64,000 nt of DNA from Warburgia ugandensis (lineage: Eukaryota; Streptophyta; Magnoliopsida; Canellales; Canellaceae): positions 41,872,057 to 41,936,056 of the forward strand of contig CP141137.1 of the NCBI GenBank assembly GCA_035236585.1. The letters are read 5' to 3'. Shown piece by piece: positions 34,733 to 47,345 of the stretch (the stretch's first letter is position 1; each line of letters begins with the position of its first letter). The notes under the pieces were generated by a model. It made no database searches. It was not told the DNA's origin and worked only from the letters and a program-made list of their open reading frames with translations. A program made the position numbers and the translations under genes.

Positions 34733-37390
34733 TGGTGTAGCCTTAATATTACTTGTAAGCACATGAATCAATGTAGTAATTTGAACACAAGAGAGGTCAA
34801 TCCCATCAGGAATCTCACAAAATTTTCAATTGATTGGATCTTATTTAAGTTGCTTATTTTAGCCACAGAAAGAGGGTTTTGATTAAACTAGAAATTTAAA
34901 CAACATGGAATGGGAAACATGCATAAAATTAGAAACATGAACTAAAGAAAACATTCTAAAGTAAAGATATTCAATGGAGTAGAAACTTTCCTTACTAACA
35001 TGAATTCAATAAAGGAAACTAATGCAAAACTAGAATGAATTAATCTAGGAAACATTTACTTAAAAAACTTGCTAAAAATGAAACTTTCCTAAACTAATGC
35101 TTTCCTAAACCTAATAATTTCTAAAGATAAATTAGAAAGTTTATAAACTAACCTAAGATGCAAAACAAGTAACAACTAAAATCTAAACTTAATCTAAGCA
35201 AAGAATCAACCAAAAATTTAGACATGAACTTCAATCACCATGCACATGATCATGAAAGTGTGCACATGGTTCATGGAGTGAAAGATGGCCAGAAATTATG
35301 AATTAATATCTAAATCACATGAAAAACTAATCAAAGAACTTACTAAACTAACTAAAAGCTAAATGGGTTCCTATGATTTCAAGAAAGCAAACTTTATGGA
35401 CTATTGGATATTGCACATGAAACAAGAGATGAAGAATTCCAACAACATGGTGTATATGCAACTCAAGTCAAGTAAGGCATGAAAATCAAATTAGCATGCA
35501 CTTTTCATGGAATATAACACTCAATAATTGAAGTAATCTACTAAAAGAAATATTCAATTACAATAGTCATCAAACAAGTTTATTCCTTGACTTGAAATTA
35601 CATAAAAAAGTGGTGCACATGTACATAGAGAACAAGGCTGAAAATTGCTCATTCTTCTTAAGCAAGATCTCAACTTCAAATCAAAGATTAGACATACTTC
35701 AATAATCCCAATATAAACTCAAATTTCATGCATGTAAATTCAAGAGATAAAATCAAAGAGAAAGTTGTAGGAAAGAAGCAAAGAAGAAGTAAATAGACAA
35801 GGGAAAAACAAGGTGATCAAAGTAAGAATATGAGAACATTAAGAGGGAAAAAAAAGGGAGTCAAGCTACTGTTTCTCTTGCCTATCACTACCAGAAAAAA
35901 GGTAACTTGGATCTTAAAGGATTAAGCAAGAAAAAATAGAGAAATAGAATCAAGATTCAAGGAAAACTAGAAAGGAATTATGCATAAGGAAGTAAATAAA
36001 AGAATCATAGAAGTAAGCAAGGAAGAAAAGCAACAAAGCAAGGTAATGAAAGTAAGGAACTAAAACAAAGTACCAGCCTAGAATTTGAAGTGCAAGAAGA
36101 AATAAGAAGACTTGAATGAGGAATGCTTGGAAAACCATAGAGAGACAACCAAAGAAAGGAGGCATGAAAAAACCTAGGCTGCTAGTTGTATAGGGTAAGG
36201 AACTCCTTTCTTGTATTTATAATGATTTCAAGTTTCCAAATTTTATAAATTCTATCCTAAGGAAGACAAGAAAGGAGTGATAAGATTTAGGAAAGGGATA
36301 TGATCTGATATGATGATATTTAGCAAGTAGGAAAGAGAATTGGGGTGAAACATGGACAACTATGGAAAGTGGCAAGGTGGGAGGTGCTACTTTTTTAAGG
36401 TGGTGTGTCTCCACCTTGTTTGCATATGTGGAACCCTAATAACATTGTTGAAAGTATAAAAGGAAGAGAAAATATAGGAAGAGAGAGAAAAAGGTGGAGG
36501 AATGGAATAAGAAGGTAGGCAGAAGATGAAATGGAAGTTGTGGGTGGAATTCTAGGACACCCTAAAGAGGCAACATGGTGGGAGGTGCCACTTTATTATG
36601 GTGAGGCTTCTCCCTTTGGATTATGTGTTGGAAACCCTAGGAGGTGGGAAGAAAGAAAAGAAAGAAAAATGGAAATAAAAAGATGGGAGAAAGAGATGAG
36701 TTCTCCAATGATTGTTCCACCTACGCATATCTTACAAAAGCCCTTCTAATTATCCCTTGAAATTCACTATTTAGCATGGATAATTGCTCAAAATCTTCAT
36801 CCAATCATGTAGCTCCATGTGGCATGGCTCTCATGTGGCTTAGGGGCTCACTTTGATGACTTAATGCTTGATGTCTTGAGTGTCTAAGTCTCTTGGCTTC
36901 AAGGCATGAATGTCTTGGTTTCCTTAGGTTTCCTTGTTAGACTAGGAAACTTCATGTGTGGCTCCAATTCTCATTCAAAGGTGGGGGAATTATATGGATT
37001 TTTGCACAAGCCCATTTTAGACATCTTTGATGCTTCCAATTGCTTCCTTGAACTTCACTTACTTGCCCTAAGATGATCTTGACCCTTGATTCAGCTTTGA
37101 AATGATGAAATTTAGGTCTTTGGCCCTCTTTTGATCTTTCTTGATCTTAGCTGTTGGATCATCTTCTTACTCTTGCAAAAGAGTAAAAACCCTAATTAAT
37201 ACTAAAAAATTATGAGTATTCACATACTTACTCTGAAATAGCTTTTGAACCTACAAATATCAAACTTTTGAATCATTAACTCAAAAATGCATGTATTATA
37301 AATTCCAAAAAACCCATAGAATAATGACTATAATTTATAACATATGAACTACTAATTGGGTACTTTTTACACAAAATTGAACACTTATTA
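34733..37390 (-). repeat. Element A 5' LTR (complete, about 2.66 kb)
   Basis: Minus-strand start TAATAAGTGTTCAATTTTG (TG decayed to TA), end GGCTACACCA. It matches 24601-26756 plus 19370-19440 (3' LTR) and, on the other strand, 61426-64000. A duplicated sub-block TGGGAGGTGC-ACTTT sits near 36380 and 36578. Open frames at 35950-36165, 36217-36414 and 36531-36749 are LTR noise. Confidence 0.9.
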
Positions 37391-37395
37391 CAACA

Positions 37396-39566
37396 TAACT
37401 TCCCCTAGCTTATGAAGGAGGCTACTAAACCAATCAACCCTATCTATCAATTTATCTATTCTACTATCTAGGTCAGAAGTGGCCTTATCTCATAAATACC
37501 ATCTTTCTTGTAAGGCTATGGATATTTATCAATCTTGGTAGGATAGTCCCATTGCTAGGAATTCTCATGTAGCATCTCAATAAAGTTTCATGCCCCAAGA
37601 TCACTCTTATTCAAGAGTACCCCACCACTAGTGAAATCAATAGTATAATGGTGTAGTGGAGTTAGACCTTTGTAGAAATAATGTATCTATTACCATTTCT
37701 CAAATCCATGGTGAGGACACTTATGCAATGTCCTTTCACCTTTCCCAACATTCATAGAAATGCTTGCCCTCTTCCTATTGAAAATTTATAATTTCACTAT
37801 TGAGGGCATTGGTTTTGTGGATTGGAAATAATTTGTTCATGAATTTCTTGGACAATTTCTCCCAAGTCATTATGGACCCACTTCTAAGAAGTTCAGCCAT
37901 GCCTTTGCTTTATCTTTCAAAGAGAAGGGAATAGCCACAATCTGTTAGACTCATTCAAAAAGTTTTAGTATGTACATGTAGCACAAATGTTAAGGAATTC
38001 CTTGAAATGGTGGTAGGGATCCTCTCTATCTAAACTATAAAAGGTTGCTAGAAGTTGGATGGTACCCAGTTTTAACTCAAAATACTCTGAATTAGTTGCA
38101 AGTAACTCCATATAGAATGGGGAGTTAAATTGTGGTGGTATTGAGTAGCCTCTCAAGGGTTTAATTTATACTACTTCATTAGCCATATCTATGGAAAGGG
38201 TTTCTAAATATACTCGATTCCTTTGACCTTGCCTAAGTTGACTCAACTTTGCATATAGTGAAAATAAGTTGTTGTATACAACGAAAAAGTACTTTACTTT
38301 GTCTTTTAAAAAAAAAAAAAACTAAGTGGAACCTAAGCTATATGATGCAACCTATGTGATGCACATTCAAGGGCACACAATTAATCCTAACCCTAATACA
38401 AACAACCTGAAAGTTTGATTTTTCTTTGTTTTCTTTGGGGGAGTGACTTTTAGGTTATTACTAACCTAGGTAGCTCCTCCCCTCTTTTCAGACTTATCCT
38501 ATTGCTTACCAGTTAGATCCTAATTGTGATCAACCACTTCACATCCTCCTCAGTCATCCATAGGTGATCTTAGTCATCAAATGTGTTGGTAGAGCTAGTT
38601 GTTTAAATACCAATGTTGTCAATTAAATAGTGGCCACTAGAGTGGCAATAAGTCAACTCCTTCCAAGAGGGTCCTATAACCTTGTAAACTACTAATGTCT
38701 ATTCTAGATTGATTTTAATAAATTGAGTTGAGGCTAGGTTTGTGTGCAAGGTGATGTTTAACCTATGTGGGCAAAGGGATGGTTATCAAATCCACCCTTG
38801 ATCTTATAGGGCAAGTGCCCTTACTAATTCATTAAAGCATTCCCATGCAATTCAATCAACATATATTACATATTAAAGAAGTTATATGTGTCTTATTTAT
38901 GCAAGAAAAAGTAATAAACCAATACAACTACCTATATGGTATCTAACAAGGGCTTAACACCTCAATAGATTGAACATTATAACCCTGACAACCTATGCCC
39001 TTGGGTTATAACCCAGCTTAGGCTATCCTTGTTAAATAGGTGTTGGCTAATGCAAGGTCCTAGGTCTAATGCAAAAAGCAATATAATGGATGCATAATAT
39101 ATGAATTACACCATCAAACAAATAATTCAAACTAAATTATAGGCAATCCTAGTGTTAGGAAATGGAAAGCAGTTAAGATAGCTTACAATGAAGTCCTAAA
39201 AAAAGTCTTCTCGTAAAAAGGTGGGTCCATGTACATGCCACCTCCTCTTCTAAGTTAGGATGGCTCACCCTTAACCCATATTATTATAACTCCTTTAAAT
39301 TTAAATGAATTGTGATACAACTGAAATTTACAACACATCCTCACTACAATTCACTCAAAATAAATTTTTTTTTAAACTATCCTAATTTCTCCAAATCCTG
39401 CTCCAAATTCCTGCAAAAAAAAAGAACAAAAAGAAGTGAGTACAAAAGAATCACATGAATAATAAATTATATGCAAAATATGCAACTAACATGAATGCAG
39501 CCCAAAAATCTACGGCTAATGGTAAATTAATTAACCAAGATTCTAACAAAAAATTCTATTGTGAGT
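37396..39566 (-). pseudogene. Element B gag, N-terminal part and leader
   Basis: Minus strand. A likely Met at 38186 is followed within six codons by a stop, then RGYSIPPQFNSPFYMELLA, a FELKLGTIQLL block and REDPYHHFKEFLNICATC (about 38025-37970). Further down, in shifting frames, come a KDKA-type block, KCPHHGFEKW (about 37715-37690) and LLNKSDLGA (about 37620-37590), all gag signatures shared with element A. The last codons before 37396 read in phase into 19364 beyond the element A insertion. The stretch 38190-39566 is untranslated leader. Confidence 0.8.
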
Positions 39567-39589
39567 ACCCAACAATGGCACCAAAAATT
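39567..39589 (-). other. Element B primer-binding site
   Basis: Minus-strand AATTTTTGGTGCCATTGTTG directly follows the LTR end (ATCA). It is two changes from the usual TTTTTGGCGCCGTTG start of Athila/Tat-type primer sites. Confidence 0.8.
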
Positions 39590-40434
39590 TGATGTGCTTT
39601 AAAAATAACCACAAGTACACAGCTCTATTGTAACATAGAATGCGCAAGTACTTGTCAATCCACAGGAATTCTATGATTAGGAATTCTATAATTAAATCCT
39701 AGTTTAAGTACTCTAACCTAGCCAAATGATTTATTAACCTAAAGTAATTGTCTAAAACACTTAAAATCAAAGAAAGTACATAAAAGATACGAAATCAAAA
39801 CTCAAATACATTAGAAATCAATATTTTTAAGAACTAAGCTATCTAGGTTATTTTTACTCATGTCATTAGAATCACAATGTTTCTAATACATGGTATATAT
39901 TCTTTTAATCCTCTCTTTGTATGATTTTCTTAATATCAGTTCATAGCTTGGTACTATACTTATTCAAAGTACATCCAGTCTTCCTAGGGCACTGACTGGC
40001 AAAGACATACAGCCCCTCTTTCTTATTATACTTCATATCTCTTAATTTCAAGCAATCATAGAGTATGTGAGCTTAAAGTGGTATAAACCAATATTAACAC
40101 TAAGTGTGTTTTTATCTCAAATGACTCAATCTTAAAACTATTTATTCTAACATACATTTCATCTTAATGTCCAAGGTAACTAATGAAACAAAAACATAAA
40201 GTAAATCTACAACTAGTAAAGCAAGTAGATAACAACCTAAAGGAAAGAACATTTAACTAAAAGAGAAAGAACTTTATTAACCATGAAAGGAATTACATCA
40301 AATGTTACATTATAGAAACAACAAAATAAAAACAAGTAAACTTATGAGTTAGAATGCATTCATGTAGAATTCTAACGTGTCACTTGAGAGATCTTCTGAC
40401 AAAAGTCATTAACATGCACACTAGCACCAATACA

Positions 40435-40486
40435 TGTTGCGACCCCAATCCTAAAGGCTGTAGTTGACCCATGTAATGCCTACATG

Positions 40487-40523
<37 letters not shown>

Positions 40524-42364
40524 CATAGTGGAAGTAATGACCAGAGGTACATGCACTAGTCATGTGCAAGATATGGTTTAAATGGTTGAATTATAAACAT
40601 GTAATTCTAACAAAATTTCAGCAGGCTTTTCTCTATTTTTTGGACCTAAGCTTTTAATGCATGTGATGCAGTTCACTTGATAAATCAATTCACCTTATAC
40701 ATAGTATAACAAATTTAAACGTTTATAGGAGACTTGGTCTCCACACGATTCACCCCAATAAATTTACTAAAACTCCTACTAACTAACTTGAAGTTCTAAC
40801 TAAACCTTATGCACACATCATCAACTTAATATACAAAATGTTACAACCATATGCATAGAGTTACTCATCAGATCATATAGTATAGCTCATGTTCAATACT
40901 CACATCAATGTATAGCACATAATATGATAACATTAGCTATTCAAACTTCATTCATTTCCATCAAGAGCCTTCCTTTGTTAGCTTGGTTGGTATCTGAAAA
41001 ATAATAATGTGAGTTGCAAAGGCCACTAAGGAAAGATCTAGGTTTTACCTACACATTATCAATTTTTTCGGTCAAAATTTCAACCATCAAATAGTCTTTA
41101 ATCAAAGATCTGTCATCATGGGTGAAAAGATCAGGTAAGAAATGTCAAATTCCAAAATTTTCCATTCCTAGGGTCATGCAAAAAAGTTGGCATTGCCAAA
41201 GAAGGTGACCGGATTCTAGTCATAGCTGGCGACATACACAGTATGGATTTTTGCAAAGTTTTCACAAAAACATTTTACATTTCATGAATTTGAGTTTCTA
41301 GAGTTTTTCCTTCAAAATTTTTCATTAGATTTTGGGTTTTTAGTCGAATTTTATCAAGATTTAAAATTACCCAAACTACAATTTTCTCAAATTTCTCCAT
41401 CATTACATGACGGATCTTCATGAAACAAAAGGGGTTTCATTTAGAATCACATGAGGAAAAAAGTGAACGGTTTTGATCATTGATCCAATACTATTCTATT
41501 GATTGTGTTTTACAATAGTGGGCATCCTCATTGTTCTTGTTGCTGAAAATAGTGACAATAATAGGAACCACCGACTCGGGAATGACTAGAAGGGGAAATA
41601 GGCGTGAAATGAAAATAATGAAAAGAAGAAAGGAGGGATGACTTACCTGTTTGTTCCCATTTGTCAGTATCAGCTGACGATCAATGTTGATGTTGGCTCC
41701 TATCATTAGAGAGGGAAGAAGATGAGGGAGATGGAAGGGGATTCCGTTATCTGTCATGTTGAAGATTGGAACTTTACGGGGTTTTCTTGTCGATCAACAT
41801 GGTTAGAAAGGAGAAGGAGAGAGATGGGTGGGGGAGAAACCTTCGGGTGCTTTTCCTTGTCTTCCCATCACCGATGTGTGGAAGTAGTGCTCCATGTGGT
41901 GAGTTCGACTCCCATGTGTCGAGCCACTCCACGTGACTCACTTGGGTCACTAATAGTTGAAGTAGGGGGTGTCGTTATCAATTTCCACCCCCTCTCATTT
42001 GTAAAAATTTGGATTTTTGGGGTCTCAATCTCTGTGTCACTCATTCTTAATATGTTGGAAAGTTCTCATAGAGCATAATCCAATAATTGACCTTTTATAA
42101 TTATATTTTAATTTCTTTTATAATTACTTGGATTTAAAATTGAAATGAATTTAGGAAAAAAATTTAAGTCATTAAATTTGTAATAAGATACACAATTTAC
42201 AGGTTCTAAGGATTCAAAATTTATCAAAATTGAGTTTGATTCACACATAAACTCATGTGGGGCTCACCTACTCAATCCCACTTTGGTTATCCAGTTTTAT
42301 CGAATTTGAGAAGATTAACAAGTTACTTACATAATTACCTTAATTTTTAGACATGAGTGTGACA
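40435..42364 (-). repeat. Element D 3' LTR (1.93 kb)
   Basis: Minus-strand start TGTCACACTCATGTC at 42364, end GGTCGCAACA at 40435. It aligns with the 5' LTR in three blocks: about 40446-41036, 41037-41355 and 41356-42364. It lacks the 46417-48044 block and the 48381-48697 insertion of the 5' copy. Confidence 0.88.
40490..40519. repeat. (TA)n microsatellite in element D 3' LTR
   Basis: About 15 TA units between CTACATGGCT and TGTATCATAGTGGAAGTAA. The same LTR position in the 5' copy holds (AC)n. Confidence 0.95.
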
Positions 42365-42378
42365 ATATTTCTCCCCGT
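42365..42378 (-). promoter_or_regulatory. Element D polypurine tract
   Basis: Minus-strand ACGGGGAGAAATAT lies directly before the 3' LTR start and would prime plus-strand DNA synthesis. It follows a FQGQ-type tail common after chromovirus integrase. Confidence 0.75.
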
Positions 42379-42414
42379 AAAGTAATTTTGTCCTTGAAAT
42401 TTAATAGATACCTA

Positions 42415-43690
42415 AGTCCTGAAATAGTTTCGAGTATTTTCACTAAAAGTTAGCTCCCATGTGGTTTCGTCTACCCCGTGATGTTGCCACACAACTGTTA
42501 CAAGTGGTATCATTTTTTTGGGTAAAACATGCTCTCTATAGTCAATCACCTGCATTGGCTTCTCTTCATATGAACCATCCTCTTGGCTGACAAGATCTGT
42601 CTAGTCAAGAACATGAGAAGGTTCTAGATCATACTTCTGCAACATTAACGCATGGAAAACATCATAAATCTATGATAACTATGGAGGCAAGGCCAAATGA
42701 TAAGCAACTTCTCCAACCCATTCCAAAATCCCGAATGGTCCAATGAATCAAGGAGATAGCTTCTCGCTCTTGCCAAAACATTTCACTCCTAGTCTTGGTC
42801 GAGCTTTTAGGATTACAAGATCTCCTTCCTCAAACTCCAAAAATCACTCCTACAGTTAACATAGCTCTTGGTTCTACTCTAAGATGTAAAAATTGTTGCC
42901 TAATTTGCTTCACCTTTTTGGTTGTCTCTCTAACTAACTCAAGGCCTAACAATGATATCTCACCAAGCACTACCCAACAAACTAGGGATTGGCAAAGTCT
43001 ACCATATAGTGCCTATCCCAATACTAGATTGAAAATTATTGTTGTATGAGAATTCCACCAATGGTAGATGTTCGGCCCATTCTCTTGAAATTCTAATGCA
43101 CAAGCTTTCAACATATCTTCAAGCATCCGAATCACTCTCTCAAACTTCCAATTAGTCTAGAGATGAAATCTAGAAATACCCATTACTTCCTATAAGACCT
43201 TCCAAAATTGAGAGGTAAACCTCAAATCTCTATTAGACACAATGGATACAAGTACCCCATGTAACCTTACAATCTTGCATGTGTATAGTTGACTTAATCT
43301 CTTCATTGAATTAGTAACCTTCACGGGTAGGAAGTATGCTAACTTGGTCAATATATCAATAGTCACCCATATGTTGTTCCAACCTTGCTTAGTATGCAGA
43401 AGACCTACTACAACATCCATGGTAATGCACTCCCACTTCCATTCAACCACTGTTAAATGCAATAGTAATCCTGCAAGTTTCTGATGTTCTACTTTAACCT
43501 ACTAACATGCCAAATGTCAAACAACAAATTCAGCAATGTCCTTCTTCATGCCTTCCCACAAGAAGTGTCTCCTAAGGTCATGATACATCTATGTGCTACC
43601 AGAATATATTGCAAATTTAAACTGGTGTGCCTCACTCAACAATTCTCCCTTGACCTCATCAACTGGTGGTACTGAAAGTTTACTCAAATA
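42415..43690 (-). pseudogene. Element D integrase and chromodomain
   Basis: Minus strand. An HHCC-type finger region at about 43610-43500 contains HDLRRHFLWEGMKKDIAEFV. The catalytic core in the open stretch 43462-43190 contains VEWKWECITMDVVVGLL (first Asp), WVTIDILTKLAYFLPV, IVRLHGVLVSIVSNRD and RFTSQFW. The core's later part is frame-broken (43190-42700). The C-terminal chromodomain at about 42535-42435 contains EKPMQVIDYREHVLPKK, IPLVTVVWQHHGVDETTWE and a stop at about 42418. Chromodomains can steer integration towards particular chromatin. Stops in the core make it inactive. Confidence 0.85.
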
Positions 43691-43699
43691 CTCTAACTA

Positions 43700-45720
43700 T
43701 TTGAGCCTGTAAAATGTTTTTAGTATAGAAGGTTGAGCAATCATTTGACATAAAAATGTACAACTTTTACATGAGCCATACTCAGTGCATCCATAGTGAC
43801 ATTTGCCTTTCTTAAGTGGCACTAAAGTGTGAAAGCAAAGTTCTCTAAGTACTTAACCCATCTAATTTGCCTTAGATTTAAATCTTTTTGAGTAAAGATG
43901 TACTTGAAACTTTTGTCATTAGTGAAGACATCAAACTTTTCACTATACAAATAATGCTTCTAAAGTTTCAATGCAAACACCATTACTACTAGCTCTTGGT
44001 CATGAGTAGGATATCTATTCTTAGTTTTTGCTTCAACTAACGAAAGCCATATACCATGACTCTTCTGTCCTACATCAGGACACATCCCAATCCCAAGTGT
44101 GAGGCATCACAATATACAACATAACCCACACCTTGCTTAGGAATGATAAGAATATGTGCCAACATCAATCATCTCTTTAGCTCCTTGAATGCTTGCTCAT
44201 ATAAATCGTCTCATTCAGATACCACACCCTTTTTGGTAAGCCTTGTAATGGATGAGCAATGTGTGAGAAGTCCTTCACAAACCTCCTATAATAACCTACC
44301 AACCCAAGGAAACTTCTAATCTCGGTCACTCAGTCTTTCCCAACTCAACACCACTTCAACCTTTGACGGGTCGACTAAAATCCTACCATTAGAAACTACA
44401 TTACTAAGAAAATTTACCTTTGTTGGCCAAAACTCACACTTGCTAAGTTTCACATACAACTAATGTTCCCTCAACAATTGCAATGCAATAGACAAATGTT
44501 GTTCATGCTCCTCCTTAGACCTTGAGTATATCAACATATCATCCACAAACATGATAATGAATTGATCCAAATAAGGGAGGAAGATTCAATTCATTAGATT
44601 CATAGCCACTGAAGCATTTATCAACAAAAAAGGCATCATTGCAAACTCAAAATGACCATATTGAGTCTTGAATGTTGTCTTAGGGATATCTTTGTCCCTT
44701 ACTCATAGTGGATGATAACTAGATCGCAAGTCAATCTTAGAAAAAAGTGTAGATCCCCTCAGTTGATCAAATAGATCATCAATCCTTGATAGTTAACGTA
44801 TTCAATTGCAGGTAGGCAATACATAATCTTAGTGTGTTATCTTTCTTCCTTGCAAACAACACTAGTGCTCCCCATGGTAAACTGCTAGGGTGAATGAAAC
44901 CCTTATCTTGCAACTCCTCCAACTGCACCTTTAACTCCTTCAATTCAGTAGGTTCCATTCGAAGTGGAGCAATAAAAATTGAAAAAACAATAGGATAAAG
45001 CTCAATAGCAAAGTTGACTTCCCTACTTGGAGGTAAACTCGTTAATTCATCAAGGAAAGCATTTACAAATTTCCTTAATACTAGAATGGATTGAATACAA
45101 GCATCATCTTCATCATGTCCCACTATGCTCACCATCCACCCATAATAGTCGTTCTGGAATTTGTAGCCAACATGGACTTGTGGGCAACCATAATCCTTCG
45201 TGGCAGAGAAATAAAAGTGAACTCCACTGAGCAAGACAAAAATAAACCCCTTTCGACAACAATCAATAATAGCACGATACTCGGACAAGAACTCCATCCC
45301 CATGATTACATCATGTGGGGTAATATCCATCACCACCAAATCTAATGTCACTCTATGACCTGCCACATCAGTGTCACATCCTCAACAAACCCTGCTTGAT
45401 GTAATACTCAAACCTATTATTGGTAACTCAACTAGCGATGTTGAGTCGAGTGGTTTGGTGTCCAAGTTTAAGTCATAGACAATTAATGATGAAATAAAAG
45501 AATGTGTTGCACTAGAGTTAAATGACACTCTAACCTAAGTATGAAATAGTAAGATTGTACCTTCTATGACAATACAGTCTAGTTGGATGTCTGACTATGT
45601 CAAATTATAGACTCTTTCCTATGTCCTCCACTACAGGGCAAACTATATAGCTCTGACTAATGCATCTGTCCTCTGTGTCGGTAGCTTTCCTAGACATGTG
45701 GCCTACTACTTCTCTGCATA
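43700..45720 (-). pseudogene. Element D zinc knuckle, protease, reverse transcriptase, RNase H
   Basis: Minus strand. A gag-end knuckle remnant (VGHMSRKA, about 45705-45680) is followed at once by the protease (FDSSATHSF region about 45545; [20 protein letters not shown], 45345-45285). The longest open stretch, 45366-44779 (195 codons), joins the protease end to the RT start ([48 protein letters not shown]). RT continues with IIMFVDDMLIYSR (about 44560-44525; canonical YVDD has become FVDD) and the YYRRFVKDFS connection near 44290. RNase H between 44240 and 43700 is eroded. Confidence 0.88.
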
Positions 45721-45739
45721 CTTACCATCTTGCTTTAAT

Positions 45740-45756
45740 ACTAAGCTATCATAACT
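45740..45756 (-). other. Element D degenerate primer-binding site
   Basis: Minus-strand AAGTTATGATAGCTTAG looks like a decayed and shortened AAGTTTGGTATCAGAGCTTAG. The end of the 5' LTR next to it also lacks about ten bases found at the end of the 3' LTR. Confidence 0.5.
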
Positions 45757-45799
45757 TGATCCTCAAGGCTGCAGTTGGCTCATGTAAATCCTACATGGC

Positions 45800-45917
<118 letters not shown>

Positions 45918-46689
45918 TGCAGTGGAAGTAACGACATAGCTAGATGCTCTAGTCTTGTGCAAGATATAGTTTAAATGGTTGATTTTTAAACACGTAATTC
46001 TACTAAAATTTTGGTAGAGTCTCCTCTACTTTTTGGACCTAAGCATTTAATACATGCAATGCAATTCACTTGATAAATAGTATAATAGTTTTAAATGTTT
46101 ATAGGAAACTCAATCTCCACACAATTCACCCCAATAAATTTACTAAAACTCCTACTTGCTAACTTGAAGTTCCATCGAAATCCCATGCACAAATCATCAA
46201 CTTAAAAATATACAAAATGTTATAAACATATGCATAGGGTTACTCATCAGATCGTATAGTACAACTCATGTTCAATACATCACATACATATACAGCACAT
46301 AATATGATGACATCAACTACTCAAGCTTCATTCATTTCCATCAAGAGCCTTCCCTTTGCTAGGTTGACTAGTACGTGAAAAATAATAATATGAGCTACAA
46401 AGCCCAGTAAGGAAAAAGAACTAAACCCATGCATATCCTACCTTTCTCATTAAGCTTAGCTCTACTCCACATCCATGTCCAACCATGGAATAATTATTTT
46501 CACTTTAACAAATAATTAATGAACTGATTAGCAAGCATTATCATACATAACACATTATCACATAACCAGGAATATGGCTTATTCCACAATTCAATTTGTA
46601 ATAAAGTGAGCATAGCAACCATATAAGAATTTGTTTCATTTAAGCATTTCCTCAACAATAATATGCAAATATGGCATCATCTCATTGAT

Positions 46690-47345
46690 TAAGTAGTCAT
46701 CACCCTCAAGGTTTTCCATCTTGGGCGCCACTATGAATTTCATACATAAACAACAAGGCCCTCAGGTTTTACTATCTTGGGTGGCTCCACCATGATTCCA
46801 AGGAACTAGGCAACCCTTTCCCTCGGGGCTTACCATCTTGGGTAGCTCCAATGTCAGGTTCCCTCAGGATTTACCATCTTCGGTGGCTCAACCATAGTTG
46901 CAATTAATCAACCAGCCCTTTCCCTCAGGATTTGCCATCTTTGAAAAATCAATGTTTGATAACTCATCCCTTAGGATTTACCATCTTAGGCAGCTCCACT
47001 GTGATCCTAAAAGACCATGCATCCCTTTCTCTCAAGGTTTACCATCTTGGGAGGCTCAATACTTGACAGCTTATCCCTTAGGGTTTACCAGCTTGGGCGG
47101 CTCTACTATGATCCCAAAGAATCAAGCAACCCTTTACCTCAAGGTTTACCATATTAGGAGGGTCAATAATCGACAAACCATTCCTCAGGATTTACCATCT
47201 TAGTGGCTTTACTTTAGTTGTAATCAACCAGGTTGCCCTTTCCCTCAAGGTTTACCATCTTGAAAGGCATCATCATAGTCTATTGGGCTCTCATAAGGGC
47301 TTACTATCTTGGGATTGGCATAGGCTTACTATCTTGGGATTGACA
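46690..47345. repeat. Degenerate minisatellite in element D 5' LTR
   Basis: About 12 imperfect units of roughly 45-65 bp built on CCCTCAGG-TTTACCATCTTG followed by GG-GGCTC and a variable ATGATCCCAAAGAA-type spacer. Clear units start near 46700, 46756, 46820, 46860, 46919, 46970, 47029, 47078, 47137, 47181 and 47238. The 101-codon plus-strand frame at 46898-47203 is a by-product. Confidence 0.88.

Larger units (their letters stand above)
19370..37390 (-). mobile_element. Element A: Athila/Tat-like Ty3/gypsy retrotransposon inserted in element B gag
   Basis: The TSD is CAACA at 19365-19369 and 37391-37395. Minus-strand order: 5' LTR (37390-34733), PBS (34732-34711), gag, protease, RT, RNase H remnant, integrase, a 3' non-coding region and PPT (to 26757), then a 3' LTR broken by other LTR sequence (26756-24601 and 19440-19370). 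Both LTRs begin on the minus strand with T(G/A)ATAAGTG-TCAATTTTGT. Domain order PR-RT-RH-INT is that of Ty3/gypsy; PBS type and gag style fit the Athila/Tat branch. All frames are broken by stops and shifts, so it is non-autonomous today. Confidence 0.9.

Noticed and set aside
46898-47203. 101-codon frame
   Set aside because: Produced by the minisatellite in the element D 5' LTR.
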